NCBI GenBank assembly: GCA_011050685.1
Contig: DRFF01000106.1
Span: forward strand, 1-60,953
DNA length: 60,953 bases
From: Aurantimonas coralicida
GTDB taxonomy: Bacteria; Pseudomonadota; Alphaproteobacteria; Rhizobiales; Rhizobiaceae
Direction: 5' to 3'
Shown: piece after piece, positions 1 to 8,004 of the stretch
How positions within the stretch are numbered: position 1 is the stretch's first letter
Layout: the number at the start of each line of letters is the position of its first letter
Notes under the pieces: generated by a model
The model's database searches: none
Seen by the model: the letters and a program-made list of their open reading frames with translations, nothing else
Told to the model about the DNA's origin: nothing
Position numbers and translations under genes: made by a program

Positions 1-1
1 C

Positions 2-697
2 ATTACGGCGAAGTGGGTCGGCGAGACGGAAGCCCGCCCCGGCACCGAACCCGCCTATGGCCAGATCGAGACGCCGGTCCATGAAATGGCTTGCTGGATC
101 GATGTCAGCAATCAGCTTCTCGAAGACGCGGCCGTCAATATCGAGGCGGAACTGACCGGCGAGTTTGCCGAGGAGTTCGGGCGTCTTGAGGGCGAAGCCT
201 TCGTTCTCGGAGACGGCGTCAAGAAGCCGGTTGGCCTGATGGTCGACGCATCGGTTCCCGTCGTGCCGAATGGCAACGCCACAGCCATTCAGGGGGATGC
301 TCTCATCTCGCTGATGTACGATCTGCCGGCGATGTACCGCAATCGCGGTACTTGGCTGATGACCGGCACCACGATCGCCGCCATCCGCAAGCTGAAGGAC
401 GGGCAGGGCAACTATCTCTGGCAGCCCGCCTATCAGGTCGGCCAGCCGGAAACGCTCCTCGGTCGCCCGGTGGTCGAAGCCGTCGACATGGACGACATCG
501 CGGCGGACACCTTCCCGATCGCCTACGGCGACATTGCCGCGACGTATCGGATCTATGACCGCGTCGGCCTTTCGGTCCTTCGCGATCCCTTCACCCAGGC
601 AACGAACGGCATCACCCGATTCCACTCTCGCCGTCGCGTCGGCGCGGCCGTGGTCCGAGCGGAAGCCGTCCGCAAGCTGAAGATGGCCGTGAGCTAA
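2..697 (+). CDS. HK97-family phage major capsid protein, C-terminal part
   Basis: The frame is open from base 2, so the gene starts left of the window; only about 231 C-terminal residues are visible. It would form the shell of the phage or satellite head. The sequence shows HK97-fold signatures: a GDGVKKPVGLM segment (typical 'GDG..P.G'), an RNRGTWLMT strand followed by a lysine and glycine turn, and GRPVVEAVDMDDIA leading into a FPIAYGDI loop. These are usual for the P-domain and E-loop side of this family. It heads a rightward run of morphogenesis genes with short gaps. The ATG at 86 is internal and should not be used as the start. Confidence 0.9.
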   Translation: MTAKWVGETEARPGTEPAYGQIETPVHEMACWIDVSNQLLEDAAVNIEAELTGEFAEEFGRLEGEAFVLGDGVKKPVGLMVDASVPVVPNGNATAIQGDALISLMYDLPAMYRNRGTWLMTGTTIAAIRKLKDGQGNYLWQPAYQVGQPETLLGRPVVEAVDMDDIAADTFPIAYGDIAATYRIYDRVGLSVLRDPFTQATNGITRFHSRRRVGAAVVRAEAVRKLKMAVS

Positions 698-709
698 GGA
701 GAAACGACA

Positions 710-1105
710 ATGCGCGATTTTTCGAGGGACATTAAGGCTGAACAGGCCTTGGCACCCGCTATCCGCGTGGGTAGCGCCACCGGCGGCGGCGTTGACCGCC
801 TTGGCTTCGAGGCTCTGACATTCGCCATTCATGCCGGCGACTGGACCGATGGGACGCATACCGTGTCCGCCGATCATTCCGATGACGGCACGACATGGGA
901 ATCCATCCCCGCCGATCAGATCATCGGGGCCTTTCCCGTGGTGTCAGCGGTCGGCGCCGAGAACACGATCACCATGGTCGGCTATATCGGCGATCGTCGG
1001 TATGTCCGCGCCAAGAGCACGGTAACGGGCTCGCCAGTCACCGGCGCCGCGATCGGAATCAGCGTCCTTCTTGGCCGTGCCCATAGCCGCCCGGTTGCGG
1101 CCTAA
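710..1105 (+). CDS. Hypothetical protein, capsid-adjacent, possibly decoration-like
   Basis: A 131-residue protein starting 12 bases after the capsid stop behind an AAGGAGAAA ribosome site. The composition suggests beta structure rich in Gly, Thr and Val (SATGGGVDRLGFEAL, HTVSADHSDDGTTWESI, NTITMVGYIGDRRYVR), ending in a small hydrophobic glycine-rich stretch. I do not recognise a named family. Its position directly after the capsid gene fits a head-decoration or stabilising protein, which is inference from context only. No signal peptide or convincing membrane segment is present. Confidence 0.7.
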   Translation: MRDFSRDIKAEQALAPAIRVGSATGGGVDRLGFEALTFAIHAGDWTDGTHTVSADHSDDGTTWESIPADQIIGAFPVVSAVGAENTITMVGYIGDRRYVRAKSTVTGSPVTGAAIGISVLLGRAHSRPVAA

Positions 1106-1108
1106 GCC

Positions 1109-1456
1109 ATGCCAGCGCGCGCGCCTCGCATCTGTGGTTGCGGACATCGGATCGCATCAGGGCAGCAATGTCCATGCGAGCGAAGCCGGACTGCCGAACG
1201 CAAGGCGCGCGCCGACGCGAACCGTCCGACCGCACGCCAGCGCGGCTATGACAGCAAGTGGGATCGCGAGCGTGTCGCCTTCCTGAAACTTCACCCTGTC
1301 TGCGCTCACAAGGGATGCACACAGGCGGCAACCGTCGTCGACCACAAGGTGCCGCACCGTGGCGACCGCAAGCTGTTCTGGTCGCGGTCAAACTGGCAAC
1401 CGCTATGCACCGCGCATCACTCGGGCGCCAAGCAGAGCGAGGAGAAGCGACGATGA
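1109..1456 (+). CDS. HNH endonuclease
   Basis: A 115-residue HNH nuclease. An N-terminal zinc-knuckle-like set (CGCGH and QQCPCE) precedes the HNH core: VVDHKVPHRGD, then SRSNWQPLCTAHHSGAK, giving the His-Asn-His catalytic series with the flanking CAHKGC cysteines. In HK97-like systems HNH proteins sit beside the terminase and are needed for efficient terminase cleavage at cos or pac. It starts three bases after the previous stop, within the packaging operon. Confidence in the family is high; the packaging role is inferred from neighbours. Confidence 0.88.
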   Translation: MPARAPRICGCGHRIASGQQCPCERSRTAERKARADANRPTARQRGYDSKWDRERVAFLKLHPVCAHKGCTQAATVVDHKVPHRGDRKLFWSRSNWQPLCTAHHSGAKQSEEKRR

Positions 1457-1463
1457 CTAGCTG

Positions 1464-1622
1464 TCAGGCGAGAGCTGAAGCGATCCGTTTCAGCTTTGTG
1501 ATGGCGTCTTCAAGGTCGCGTTTGGCTTTGGAAAGGTTCTCGCTCTTGATCGAGCGTTCGCAGTCGTCGAGTTCATTTCGGAGAACCCGGCGGATGGCTT
1601 CCGAGGCTTCTTCCTTCTCCAT
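1464..1622 (-). CDS. Small charged helical protein encoded against the packaging operon
   Basis: A 52-residue ORF on the opposite strand, filling the only real gap in the packaging operon (between HNH and connector). It starts with ATG behind a GGGAG site seven bases upstream. The protein is strongly charged and predicted helical (MEKEEASEAIRRVLRNELDD, then SKAKRDLEDAITKLKRI), with no Pro or Gly, so a short coiled coil is likely. The function is unknown. It could be a real antisense-encoded regulator or an added gene (moron). Codon choice and charge pattern look coding, but the length leaves some doubt. Confidence 0.5.
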   Translation of the reverse strand: MEKEEASEAIRRVLRNELDDCERSIKSENLSKAKRDLEDAITKLKRIASALA

Positions 1623-1755
1623 CGTCGACTCCCAACGTCAGCATGATCACTCAAAGGCGTATCGCAACCCGGGGTGGTCAGCAACTTTGAATAGAGTGCT
1701 GGGACCGGCGCCCAATCAATCGCGCAATATCGAGCCGAATTGAGGTTTCAGCCAA

Positions 1756-2052
1756 ATGATCGTCGACCTCGCCGACCTCAAAGCGCAACTCCGCGTCGAT
1801 CATGACGATGACAATGTGCTGATCGAACAGAAGATCGCGGCTGCGCAGGCGCATGTCGAAAACGCGATCGGTTTTCCGATCGAGGAGACCTACGCCGCGC
1901 CGTTGGTTGTCCCGGAGCCGCTGAAAGAGGCCGTCCGGCTCTATGCCGCGCACCTCTATGAAAATCGGGAGGCCTCGATCGTCGGCGTTACGATTATCCC
2001 CGTCCCCGGCTTTCAGGACATCATCAATTCCTATCGCGACTGGACGTTCTGA
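1756..2052 (+). CDS. Phage head-tail connector protein (gp6-like)
   Basis: A 98-residue protein of the HK97 gp6 / Phage_connect family (DNA-packaging adaptor ring below the portal). Typical features are the opening MIVDLADLKAQLRVDHDDDN, followed by ALA-rich helices (LIEQKIAAAQAHVENAIGFP), then the VPEPLKEAVRLYAAHLYENREA segment seen across the family. Length matches the usual 95-110 residues. Its stop codon overlaps the start of the next gene, indicating translational coupling. In a satellite this ring is where a helper tail or a stopper protein would dock. Confidence 0.85.
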   Translation: MIVDLADLKAQLRVDHDDDNVLIEQKIAAAQAHVENAIGFPIEETYAAPLVVPEPLKEAVRLYAAHLYENREASIVGVTIIPVPGFQDIINSYRDWTF

Positions 2053-2372
2053 TGCGTGCCGGGAAACTCGACAGGGTGATCGTTATCGAGGGCGATGCCG
2101 AGGAGATCGGCCGCAATGCCTTCAACGAACCGATCTATGGGCCGCCGTTTGAACTTATCACCCGAGCCTCGGTCGAACAGCAATCAGGCCGTGAGTTTCT
2201 GACAAACCAATCCGTTAGTGCGGAGCGACAAGTCGTCTTCCGCACCCGCTACGTCGAGGGGATCACCGTCCTACATCGCGTGATCTATGACGGCGTAACG
2301 CATGACATCGTCGATGTGCGCGAGATCGGTAGAAGCAAGGGCCTGGAACTCCATACGAAGGCCTCTGTCTGA
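2052..2372 (+). CDS. Phage head closure / head-tail joining protein
   Basis: A 106-residue member of the SPP1 gp16 / Phage_H_T_join family, a small beta-barrel stopper that seals the filled head and forms the tail interface. Visible features: MRAGKLDRVIVIEGDAEE at the start (the family commonly begins with 'AGkLrhrI'), an AsVEQQSGREF segment, and VIYDGVTHDIVDVREIGRSKGLELH near the end. The start ATG overlaps the previous stop, and the stop overlaps the small-terminase start. Together with the connector it forms a neck, although no tail gene is present. Confidence 0.85.
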   Translation: MRAGKLDRVIVIEGDAEEIGRNAFNEPIYGPPFELITRASVEQQSGREFLTNQSVSAERQVVFRTRYVEGITVLHRVIYDGVTHDIVDVREIGRSKGLELHTKASV

Positions 2373-2752
2373 TGCGTGGAACGAAGCCCCATCTCGTCGT
2401 GAGCAATGACGCCATGACCGAAAAGCAGCCGGCGCCGTCCTGGATGTCGAAGGACGCCAAGGCGGAATGGAGGCGCATCATGCCGCTTCTGATCGAGCGC
2501 AAGATATTGACGGACGCCGACATGGGCAGCGTCGAGAACTATTGCGTCACGATCGGCCGAACCCGGCAGATTGAACGCCAGATTCAATTCGCGGGCGATG
2601 CGATCGATCCCTCGCTTTTCAGAATGCAAGACAAGGCGATGCAGACCGCTCGCCAGCTTGCCGCAGAACTCGGGCTGACGCCGGTTTCCCGGTCCAGGCC
2701 AGCCATCAGAGAAGAGAACGATGACGACGATATCGCCGGCCTGGATATCTGA
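2372..2752 (+). CDS. terS: Terminase small subunit, P27 family
   Basis: A 126-residue P27-type TerS, the DNA-recognition subunit that selects the genome to be packaged. It shows the family opening (MRGTKPHLVV), the SWMSKDAKAEWRRIMPLLIERKILTDAD block, and the LFRMQDKAMQTARQLAAELGLTPVSRSR segment that normally precedes TerL. It overlaps the large subunit by about 30 bases in another frame, as is common for this pair. In satellites a private TerS redirects packaging to the satellite genome, so it would decide which DNA enters these heads. Confidence 0.88.
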   Translation: MRGTKPHLVVSNDAMTEKQPAPSWMSKDAKAEWRRIMPLLIERKILTDADMGSVENYCVTIGRTRQIERQIQFAGDAIDPSLFRMQDKAMQTARQLAAELGLTPVSRSRPAIREENDDDDIAGLDI

Positions 2753-4319
2753 CGGATCGGAGATCCCCGACCCGCTCGGCTACGGCCAGCGCGCCGTCGA
2801 CTTCCTTCGTATCCTGAAGCACCCGAAAAGCCGCTCGCCGGGCAGGGCATTCGAGCTGCCCGAATGGCAAGAGAGGATCGTCCGGCGCATTTATGGGCCA
2901 TGCCATCCGGACGGTCGCCGGATCGTTCGCAGCGTCGTCGCGCTCCTCCCGAGAGGAAACCGCAAGACCTCGCTCGGCGCCACTCTCGCGCTTCTCCATA
3001 CGATCGGGCCGGAACGCCTGAACGGCGGGCAGATCATCTGCGCCGCGGCTGATCGAAAGCAGGCGCGCATCGCCTATGAGGAGTCGGTCGGCATCGTCCG
3101 GGAAGACAAGCGCATCGCGAAGGCCATGCGGTTCCTGGACTACAAGAACCGTCTCGCGCATCCGAAGAGCGGCGCCATCCTCGAAGCTATCTCGGCCGAT
3201 GCCGGCACTCAGCACGGGCGAACGCCGACCTTCGCCCTGGTCGACGAGTTGCACGCCTGGAAAAAGCGCGAGCTATGGGACGTGATCCGCACTGGCCTGG
3301 TGAAGGTGCAGGGCTCGCTGATGGTCGTCATCACCACCGCCGGGCGCGGCCAGGAGAACATCGCTCACGATATCGTCGATTATGCTCGCAAGGTTGAACG
3401 TGGCGAGATCGACGACCCGGCGACCCTGCCCATCCTCTTCGAGGCTTCGAAGGATGCCGACTGGCGCGACGAACAAGTCTGGCACCAGGTCAATCCGGGG
3501 CTCGCGCTCGGCTTCCCGGATATCGAGGGTCTTCGCCAGCTCGCACGCGAGGCTGAGAATCGCCCCGGCGACCGTGAGGCCTTCCGGCAACTTCATCTGA
3601 ACGTCTGGCTGGATCACTCGGCCGACCCGTTCGTCGATATGGACGTATACGATCAGGGTGACGATGCGATCGACCTGGAGGCGTTGTGCGGCGAGCCGTG
3701 CTGGCTGGGCGTCGATCTCTCGTCAACGACCGATCTGACGGCCGTCGTGGCCGCGTGGAAGCAAGGCGAAGAGTATATCGTCTGGCCGTGGTTCTTCTGT
3801 CCCGGCGATAATCTGAGGCGGCGATCCGAGATCGACGGCGTTCCCTATCCGCAATGGGCCGACGAAGGGTTTATCGAACCGACGCACGGCAACGTCGTCG
3901 ATTATCGCCGCGTCGAGGCGGTGATCCGCGAACTTTGCGACCGCTTCGATGTCCAGGAAATTGCCTTCGATCCGGCGCTCGCGCGCAACATGCTGAACAA
4001 CCTCCTCGACGATGGGTATCCAGCGGTCGAGTTTCGGCAGGGATGGGTGACGATGGCGCCGGCGGTGAAGGAGCTGGAGCGGGCGATCGTCGGCGGAAAC
4101 TTCCGACACGGCGCGCATCCGGTCCTGCGCTGGAATTTCCAGAACATCGCCGTCGAGACCGACAAGGCGGGCAACCGCTTCTTTCACAAGGGCAAGAGCA
4201 CCGATCGCATAGACGGCGCCGTGGCGGCCGTCATGGCCGTCGCGCGAGCCTCAGCCGGCGATAGCGGCCGGTCGATTTACGAAACCGACAAGTGGTCCGA
4301 AGACCTTGCCTATTTCTGA
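2721..4319 (+). CDS. terL: Terminase large subunit (Terminase_1)
   Basis: A full-length 532-residue TerL. The N-terminal ATPase has a Walker A-like LPRGNRKTS at about residues 76-84 and Walker B FALVDELHAW with D175/E176. The C-terminal RNase H-like nuclease shows GVDLSSTTDLTAV, EIAFDPALARNML and DRIDGAVAAVMA with its metal-binding acidic residues. It drives DNA translocation into the prohead and cuts the concatemer. It starts inside terS (overlap) behind an AGAGAA-type site. No frameshift or missing motif is visible, so it looks functional. In a normal phage of this type the portal would follow; here unrelated genes follow. Confidence 0.93.
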   Translation: MTTISPAWISDGSEIPDPLGYGQRAVDFLRILKHPKSRSPGRAFELPEWQERIVRRIYGPCHPDGRRIVRSVVALLPRGNRKTSLGATLALLHTIGPERLNGGQIICAAADRKQARIAYEESVGIVREDKRIAKAMRFLDYKNRLAHPKSGAILEAISADAGTQHGRTPTFALVDELHAWKKRELWDVIRTGLVKVQGSLMVVITTAGRGQENIAHDIVDYARKVERGEIDDPATLPILFEASKDADWRDEQVWHQVNPGLALGFPDIEGLRQLAREAENRPGDREAFRQLHLNVWLDHSADPFVDMDVYDQGDDAIDLEALCGEPCWLGVDLSSTTDLTAVVAAWKQGEEYIVWPWFFCPGDNLRRRSEIDGVPYPQWADEGFIEPTHGNVVDYRRVEAVIRELCDRFDVQEIAFDPALARNMLNNLLDDGYPAVEFRQGWVTMAPAVKELERAIVGGNFRHGAHPVLRWNFQNIAVETDKAGNRFFHKGKSTDRIDGAVAAVMAVARASAGDSGRSIYETDKWSEDLAYF

Positions 4320-4328
4320 GGAGTGAAC

Positions 4329-4667
4329 ATGAACACCATCTCGATCATCGGGTTACATCGCGTCCCGCACCCCAAACCGAACAAGGGTGGCAACACCATC
4401 GTCGCGCACTTCGATTGCGAGGCGAACGGCTTCAGGCTTCTGGGCTGTGCTTTGGTGAAGACGCTGAAGGGCGGATTGTCGGCCTGGACGCCACGGGTGG
4501 ACGGAATGACGGATGCCAGGCGTGCCGTCGTGTTCGCCGATGACAGCCTACAGCACGAAATGAAGATGCTGGCACGGGATGCCTATCGGGCGCTCGGCGG
4601 AACGGATCTGGAGTGCATTGGGGCCTCGGCACCGATCGGGTCTTATCGTGGCGCGGGGGACAAATGA
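4329..4667 (+). CDS. Hypothetical protein
   Basis: A 112-residue protein; the ATG at 4329 sits six bases after an AGGAG site overlapping the TerL stop, so it is preferred to the GTG at 4323. The sequence (ISIIGLHRVPHPKPNKGG, DCEANGFRLLGCALVKT, GGLSAWTPRVDG) suggests a small alpha/beta domain. I do not recognise it. It is the last gene of the packaging operon, where a complete phage would carry portal or tail genes. The function is unknown. Confidence 0.65.
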   Translation: MNTISIIGLHRVPHPKPNKGGNTIVAHFDCEANGFRLLGCALVKTLKGGLSAWTPRVDGMTDARRAVVFADDSLQHEMKMLARDAYRALGGTDLECIGASAPIGSYRGAGDK

Positions 4668-4758
4668 AAGGCCCAGTGACCGTTTCAGGTGTCCTCGTGC
4701 GGTTTGCATTGATCCTGGCTATCTGCATTAATCAGTGAGCGATACTTTAGGGGGTAGA

Positions 4759-5121
4759 ATGTCACTCGACGGCCAAGAGAGAATGATTATCGAAACTCGA
4801 GTGGCTAGCGAAAGCCCGAGCACCGGGGTCGCCTACCTTCTCTGGTTTTTTCTCTGGTTTATATCGGCCCATCGGTTCTATCTCGGCCGGCCGGGAACTG
4901 CGATTCTGCAAATCATCAGCTACTTCATCCTGGTTGGATTCATATGGCTGATTGTCGACGCTTTTCTGATTCCTGGGATGATCCAAAAGAAGCGCGACGA
5001 GATTCGTCAAAAGCTGACGATAGAAGCGCTCGCAGCGTATCGAGGGCCGCAAGAGATTCGTCGCCAAGTCGGTCGAGATGATAGACGCTCGGAACCGGAG
5101 TTCGACCGCATCCCAGATTGA
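4759..5121 (+). CDS. TM2-domain membrane protein
   Basis: A 120-residue inner-membrane protein. The ATG at 4759 is chosen because a strong AGGGGG site lies five bases upstream; the GTG at 4735 lacks one. The central TM2 domain is clear: two hydrophobic helices (GVAYLLWFFLWFIS and LQIISYFILVGFIWLIVDAFLIP) joined by a HRFYLGRPG turn, which is the family hallmark. A charged cytoplasmic tail follows. TM2 proteins occur widely, including in prophages, with no settled role; here it may be a lysogeny-expressed cargo gene. It is convergent with rhuM. Confidence 0.75.
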   Translation: MSLDGQERMIIETRVASESPSTGVAYLLWFFLWFISAHRFYLGRPGTAILQIISYFILVGFIWLIVDAFLIPGMIQKKRDEIRQKLTIEALAAYRGPQEIRRQVGRDDRRSEPEFDRIPD

Positions 5122-5141
5122 ACCAATCTGCTTGTCACCGC

Positions 5142-6170
5142 CTACTTTGGCTTGCGTGGAAGTCCCTTTGCTTCTTTCGCCAGAGCTGCGATGTGCACGT
5201 CGGCTTCACGTTGTCGCTCAAATTTACGGTGCTGAGCGAATTTCTTATATTGCAGCTCCGCGTGGCGTTTGGCATCTGATGCCTTGATACGCCCCCCGCT
5301 TTTAAGGACCGTACGGCCAAGCGATTTTAGCTGTTGATCAAGCAGATTCCGAGCATCTTGCATGACCACCAACCTGCCCACGTCGAGCTGATCTTCGAAG
5401 ATGTCCAGCAAGATCGTGGTTAGCCGGTTCAGCTCTTTTATTTCTGCCTCCGCTAGATAATTCTTCGATGTCGCTACATCATTTTTCCGGATGTTGTCAT
5501 GCGGCCAGGATTGTAGCCCCATGTTCGCAGCATCGGAATTCGCTCGGGAGACAACGATTTCGGCAGGGGTATGAGACGTTACCGCGTAAACGAGCTTAGC
5601 TTGGGTTTGCTGGTAGAATTCCCGAGCCGCCTCAGTCGTCCCATCATAATCCTGGCACATGGCGCAAATCGCGCGCAACTCCCGATAGACGTTCGCTTCA
5701 TCGGATCGGATATCGCGAATGATCTCGCGTAGCTCTGCCACGCGGTCGGCATTCTCAGGCTGCTTTAGGCGAGGCGCGTCTACGACAAACCCCTTTTTGG
5801 CGAATTGAACCAAGATGCCGGTAGCCCATCGGCGGAAGACCGTCGCTTGCGCGGAGGACACCCGATAGCCGACCGATATCACCATATCGAGATTGTAGAG
5901 GGTCGCGGGCCGCCCTGTGGTTGTTTGCACTTTTTGCAAAGAAGTCGATTCGTCGAGTTCGCCCTCTTCGAAAACGTTGCCGATGTGCCTGGACACGGTG
6001 GACACGTCACGACCGAACAATTGCCCGATCTGCGCTTGCGTCATCCAGAGGGTGTCCCCTTCATAACGAATGTCCAACCGCAGGCCCTTGTCGGTGCCAT
6101 AAACTAGGAACCGGCCTCCCGTTTCCTCATCTTCAACGAGATGAACGGGGCCGCCTTCGTTGTCGCTCAT
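5142..6170 (-). CDS. rhuM: RhuM family protein
   Basis: A 342-residue RhuM-type protein, near the usual length for the family. The N-terminal winged-helix-like region is typical: DTLWMTQAQIGQLFGRDVSTVSRHIGNVF, then QKVQTTTGRPATLYNLDMVISVGYRVSS, the most conserved RhuM block. A helical, charged C-terminal half follows. RhuM was first named in a Salmonella pathogenicity island and is widespread beside restriction and defence genes; its biochemical role is unclear. It is the last gene of a leftward set, 11 bases after the preceding gene. A defence role is inferred from company only. Confidence 0.85.
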   Translation of the reverse strand: MSDNEGGPVHLVEDEETGGRFLVYGTDKGLRLDIRYEGDTLWMTQAQIGQLFGRDVSTVSRHIGNVFEEGELDESTSLQKVQTTTGRPATLYNLDMVISVGYRVSSAQATVFRRWATGILVQFAKKGFVVDAPRLKQPENADRVAELREIIRDIRSDEANVYRELRAICAMCQDYDGTTEAAREFYQQTQAKLVYAVTSHTPAEIVVSRANSDAANMGLQSWPHDNIRKNDVATSKNYLAEAEIKELNRLTTILLDIFEDQLDVGRLVVMQDARNLLDQQLKSLGRTVLKSGGRIKASDAKRHAELQYKKFAQHRKFERQREADVHIAALAKEAKGLPRKPK

Positions 6171-6181
6171 TTAGCCGTGCC

Positions 6182-6706
6182 TCATAGGTGCGCAGACAAG
6201 CCGGAGTTGGGCCCGTTGCTTACCCCGAATGCTTCGTTGAACGCGACGAAATCGGAATTGCGAAGCGCGTTCAGAAGAGGCTCTACGGCAACCTGGGTGC
6301 CAATCTTCGCGGCCGATTCTGGACGTTCCTCTCGGACGGCCTTTGCTCGGTAAATCGTAAGGTGAGTTTTGCCTTCATCCATTGCTCGTCGACATAAGCC
6401 TCGCAGGTAGAAGCGGTTGAATTCGCCTTCGGCGAGCATCGCGGCGCTTTGCGGAGCGTTCACCGTCCGTGAACGAGTAATCCCGTTGCGAGTATAGTTC
6501 TCAGAATCGTTAAAAAGCTGGCGTCTCAACAATTCCGCCGCCAACCAATCGTCATCATGCTGGTCCGCAGCCGTTCGAAGGAGATCCTGCCATTGAGCTT
6601 TGCCGTCTTGGGTTAAGCGTGGACTATCATAATGCCCACCGTATTCGATTTCGTCGGTCATCCGACCCCGGGTGACGTCGTCGAGGTTGTGATAGTCCAA
6701 TCCCAT
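6182..6706 (-). CDS. Conserved hypothetical protein, cargo operon
   Basis: A 174-residue protein. The ATG at 6706 has a GGAGAG site upstream and begins MGLDYHNLDDVTRGRMTDEIE, a start I associate with a widely scattered conserved hypothetical family; the upstream extension to 6814 lacks support. Other recognisable blocks are the central DDDWLAAELLRRQLF and LAEGEFNRFYLRGLCRRAM, followed by a terminal GTQVAVEPLLNALRNSDF. No catalytic motif is obvious. It lies between the nuclease-like gene and rhuM on the same strand and is probably co-transcribed with rhuM, 11 bases apart. Confidence 0.65.
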   Translation of the reverse strand: MGLDYHNLDDVTRGRMTDEIEYGGHYDSPRLTQDGKAQWQDLLRTAADQHDDDWLAAELLRRQLFNDSENYTRNGITRSRTVNAPQSAAMLAEGEFNRFYLRGLCRRAMDEGKTHLTIYRAKAVREERPESAAKIGTQVAVEPLLNALRNSDFVAFNEAFGVSNGPNSGLSAHL

Positions 6707-6783
6707 GATTCGCTCTCCGCACTCTGAATAGGTGGACCGCACCAATGGTACGTGTCGCGGCTGCTTTATCAATCGCTTCTTCG

Positions 6784-6840
6784 TCACGCCGTGAAGACCG
6801 GGCGCCGCGAACACCCCCGTTGGTCTAGCACACGGCGTGA
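6784..6840. repeat. 10-bp perfect inverted repeat in a 179-base gap
   Basis: TCACGCCGTG (6784-6793) and its exact complement CACGGCGTGA (6831-6840), separated by 37 bases, lie in the gap between the nuclease-like gene and the next leftward gene. It could be a transcript-separating hairpin or part of a regulatory RNA; no U-run follows it. Confidence 0.5.
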
Positions 6841-6885
6841 CCGGCGGGAGGGGAAACGGCGTATGTTCGGGGACGCAAGCACCGG

Positions 6886-7941
6886 CTATGCTGGTTCCAC
6901 ATACCGCTGCGCTGTGGCTCTGATTCGGTCGGTGTACTCGTAGATGTGGTCGAGGGTCTCGATTCGGACCTTGTCCTCCTTCTCGCCGTCGAAAAGGCCC
7001 AGGTACTGGGTTGCTCGATTGAACCAGAGCCGGGCGAGGGGCTTCCGGTTGTTGTTGTCGATCAGGATGCCGCAGTAGGTCTTCTGATCGCGCATGTGCA
7101 CCCGCGACGGCGGGATGACCTCACGGGCGATGGCCCTGATGATCATGAAGGCTTCCTTCTCCTCGTCAGTGGTTACGACCTCGTCTTCGTCGACCGGGAC
7201 GTCTTCAGGCTCTGCGTCTACGGTATTAGAGCTCTCCAGCGCCGATGTGATCCGGTTCTGAACCATGTCCCTGATCATCTCGCGAAAGGCGCTTCTGACC
7301 AGTGGAGTGAACTGAGCTTTGACGGTGGCTGTGAAATGCCCGTCCCGAAGGTCCGCGCTTACCAGGCGAACGAAGTCCTCGGTAGGGTCATCGATAAGGT
7401 TGGCGATCGTGCGTTTCAGCGCCGACGTGTACTTCAGCCGATTGGCGGACTGGAGCACGCCATCGACATCGAAGCCCTCCTTGGCGAACTTACTCAGTTC
7501 CGGGAGGAGGTTGGCATTGAGTTCCGACAGGTCGAAGGTAAGGAAGGGCCGGTCGTCAAGTCTGTTCGGTGCTTCCAAATCCGTGTGGAACTGGAAGGTG
7601 CGCCCGTTGGTAAGGATCGCGAACTTCGCGTCAGTGACTGAAAAATATCGGTAGAGCTGCGCAAGGTGCTGCTTTTCGAGAATGCAAGTGATCGGTTTGC
7701 ATTCGATGAGGATGCGGATCGACCCGTCAATCTGGATCGCATAGTCGACGCGCTCGCCCTTCTTGCCAACGGCGTCGGCGGTGAATTCGGGGATCACCTC
7801 TGCGGGGTTGAAGACGTCATAGCCCAGCGCCGATAGGAATGGCAGCACAACGGCCGTTTTGACGGCTTCCTCGGTTGCCATCGAACTGGAATGATTGCGC
7901 AGTCGATCGGACAGGCTGCGAAGCTTTTCGTCGAAACTCAT
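6886..7941 (-). CDS. PD-(D/E)XK nuclease-like protein (HsdR N-terminal type)
   Basis: A 351-residue protein; the ATG at 7941 follows a strong AGGGGGGA site. The N-terminal half resembles the nuclease domain of type I restriction R subunits and the related stand-alone proteins: AVVLPFLSALGYDVFNP, GERVDYAIQIDG and ILIECKP supply the D...ExK signature, followed by LAQLYRYFSVTDAKFAILTNG. The C-terminal half (MIIRAIAREVIPPSRVHMRDQKTYC) carries a domain common in this family. There is no helicase or methylase next to it. Stand-alone members are often found in defence contexts, so anti-phage activity is plausible but unproven. Confidence 0.8.
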   Translation of the reverse strand: MSFDEKLRSLSDRLRNHSSSMATEEAVKTAVVLPFLSALGYDVFNPAEVIPEFTADAVGKKGERVDYAIQIDGSIRILIECKPITCILEKQHLAQLYRYFSVTDAKFAILTNGRTFQFHTDLEAPNRLDDRPFLTFDLSELNANLLPELSKFAKEGFDVDGVLQSANRLKYTSALKRTIANLIDDPTEDFVRLVSADLRDGHFTATVKAQFTPLVRSAFREMIRDMVQNRITSALESSNTVDAEPEDVPVDEDEVVTTDEEKEAFMIIRAIAREVIPPSRVHMRDQKTYCGILIDNNNRKPLARLWFNRATQYLGLFDGEKEDKVRIETLDHIYEYTDRIRATAQRYVEPA

Positions 7942-8004
7942 GAAATCCCCCCTATGTCGTCGGGGGAAGAAAATCACAGATGCGCGCTGTACGCGAGAGG
8001 GGCA

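Noticed and set aside
1258-1743. 161-residue rightward ORF between HNH and connector
   Set aside because: Its start lies inside the HNH gene in another frame, and its later part is antisense to the better-supported 52-residue gene.
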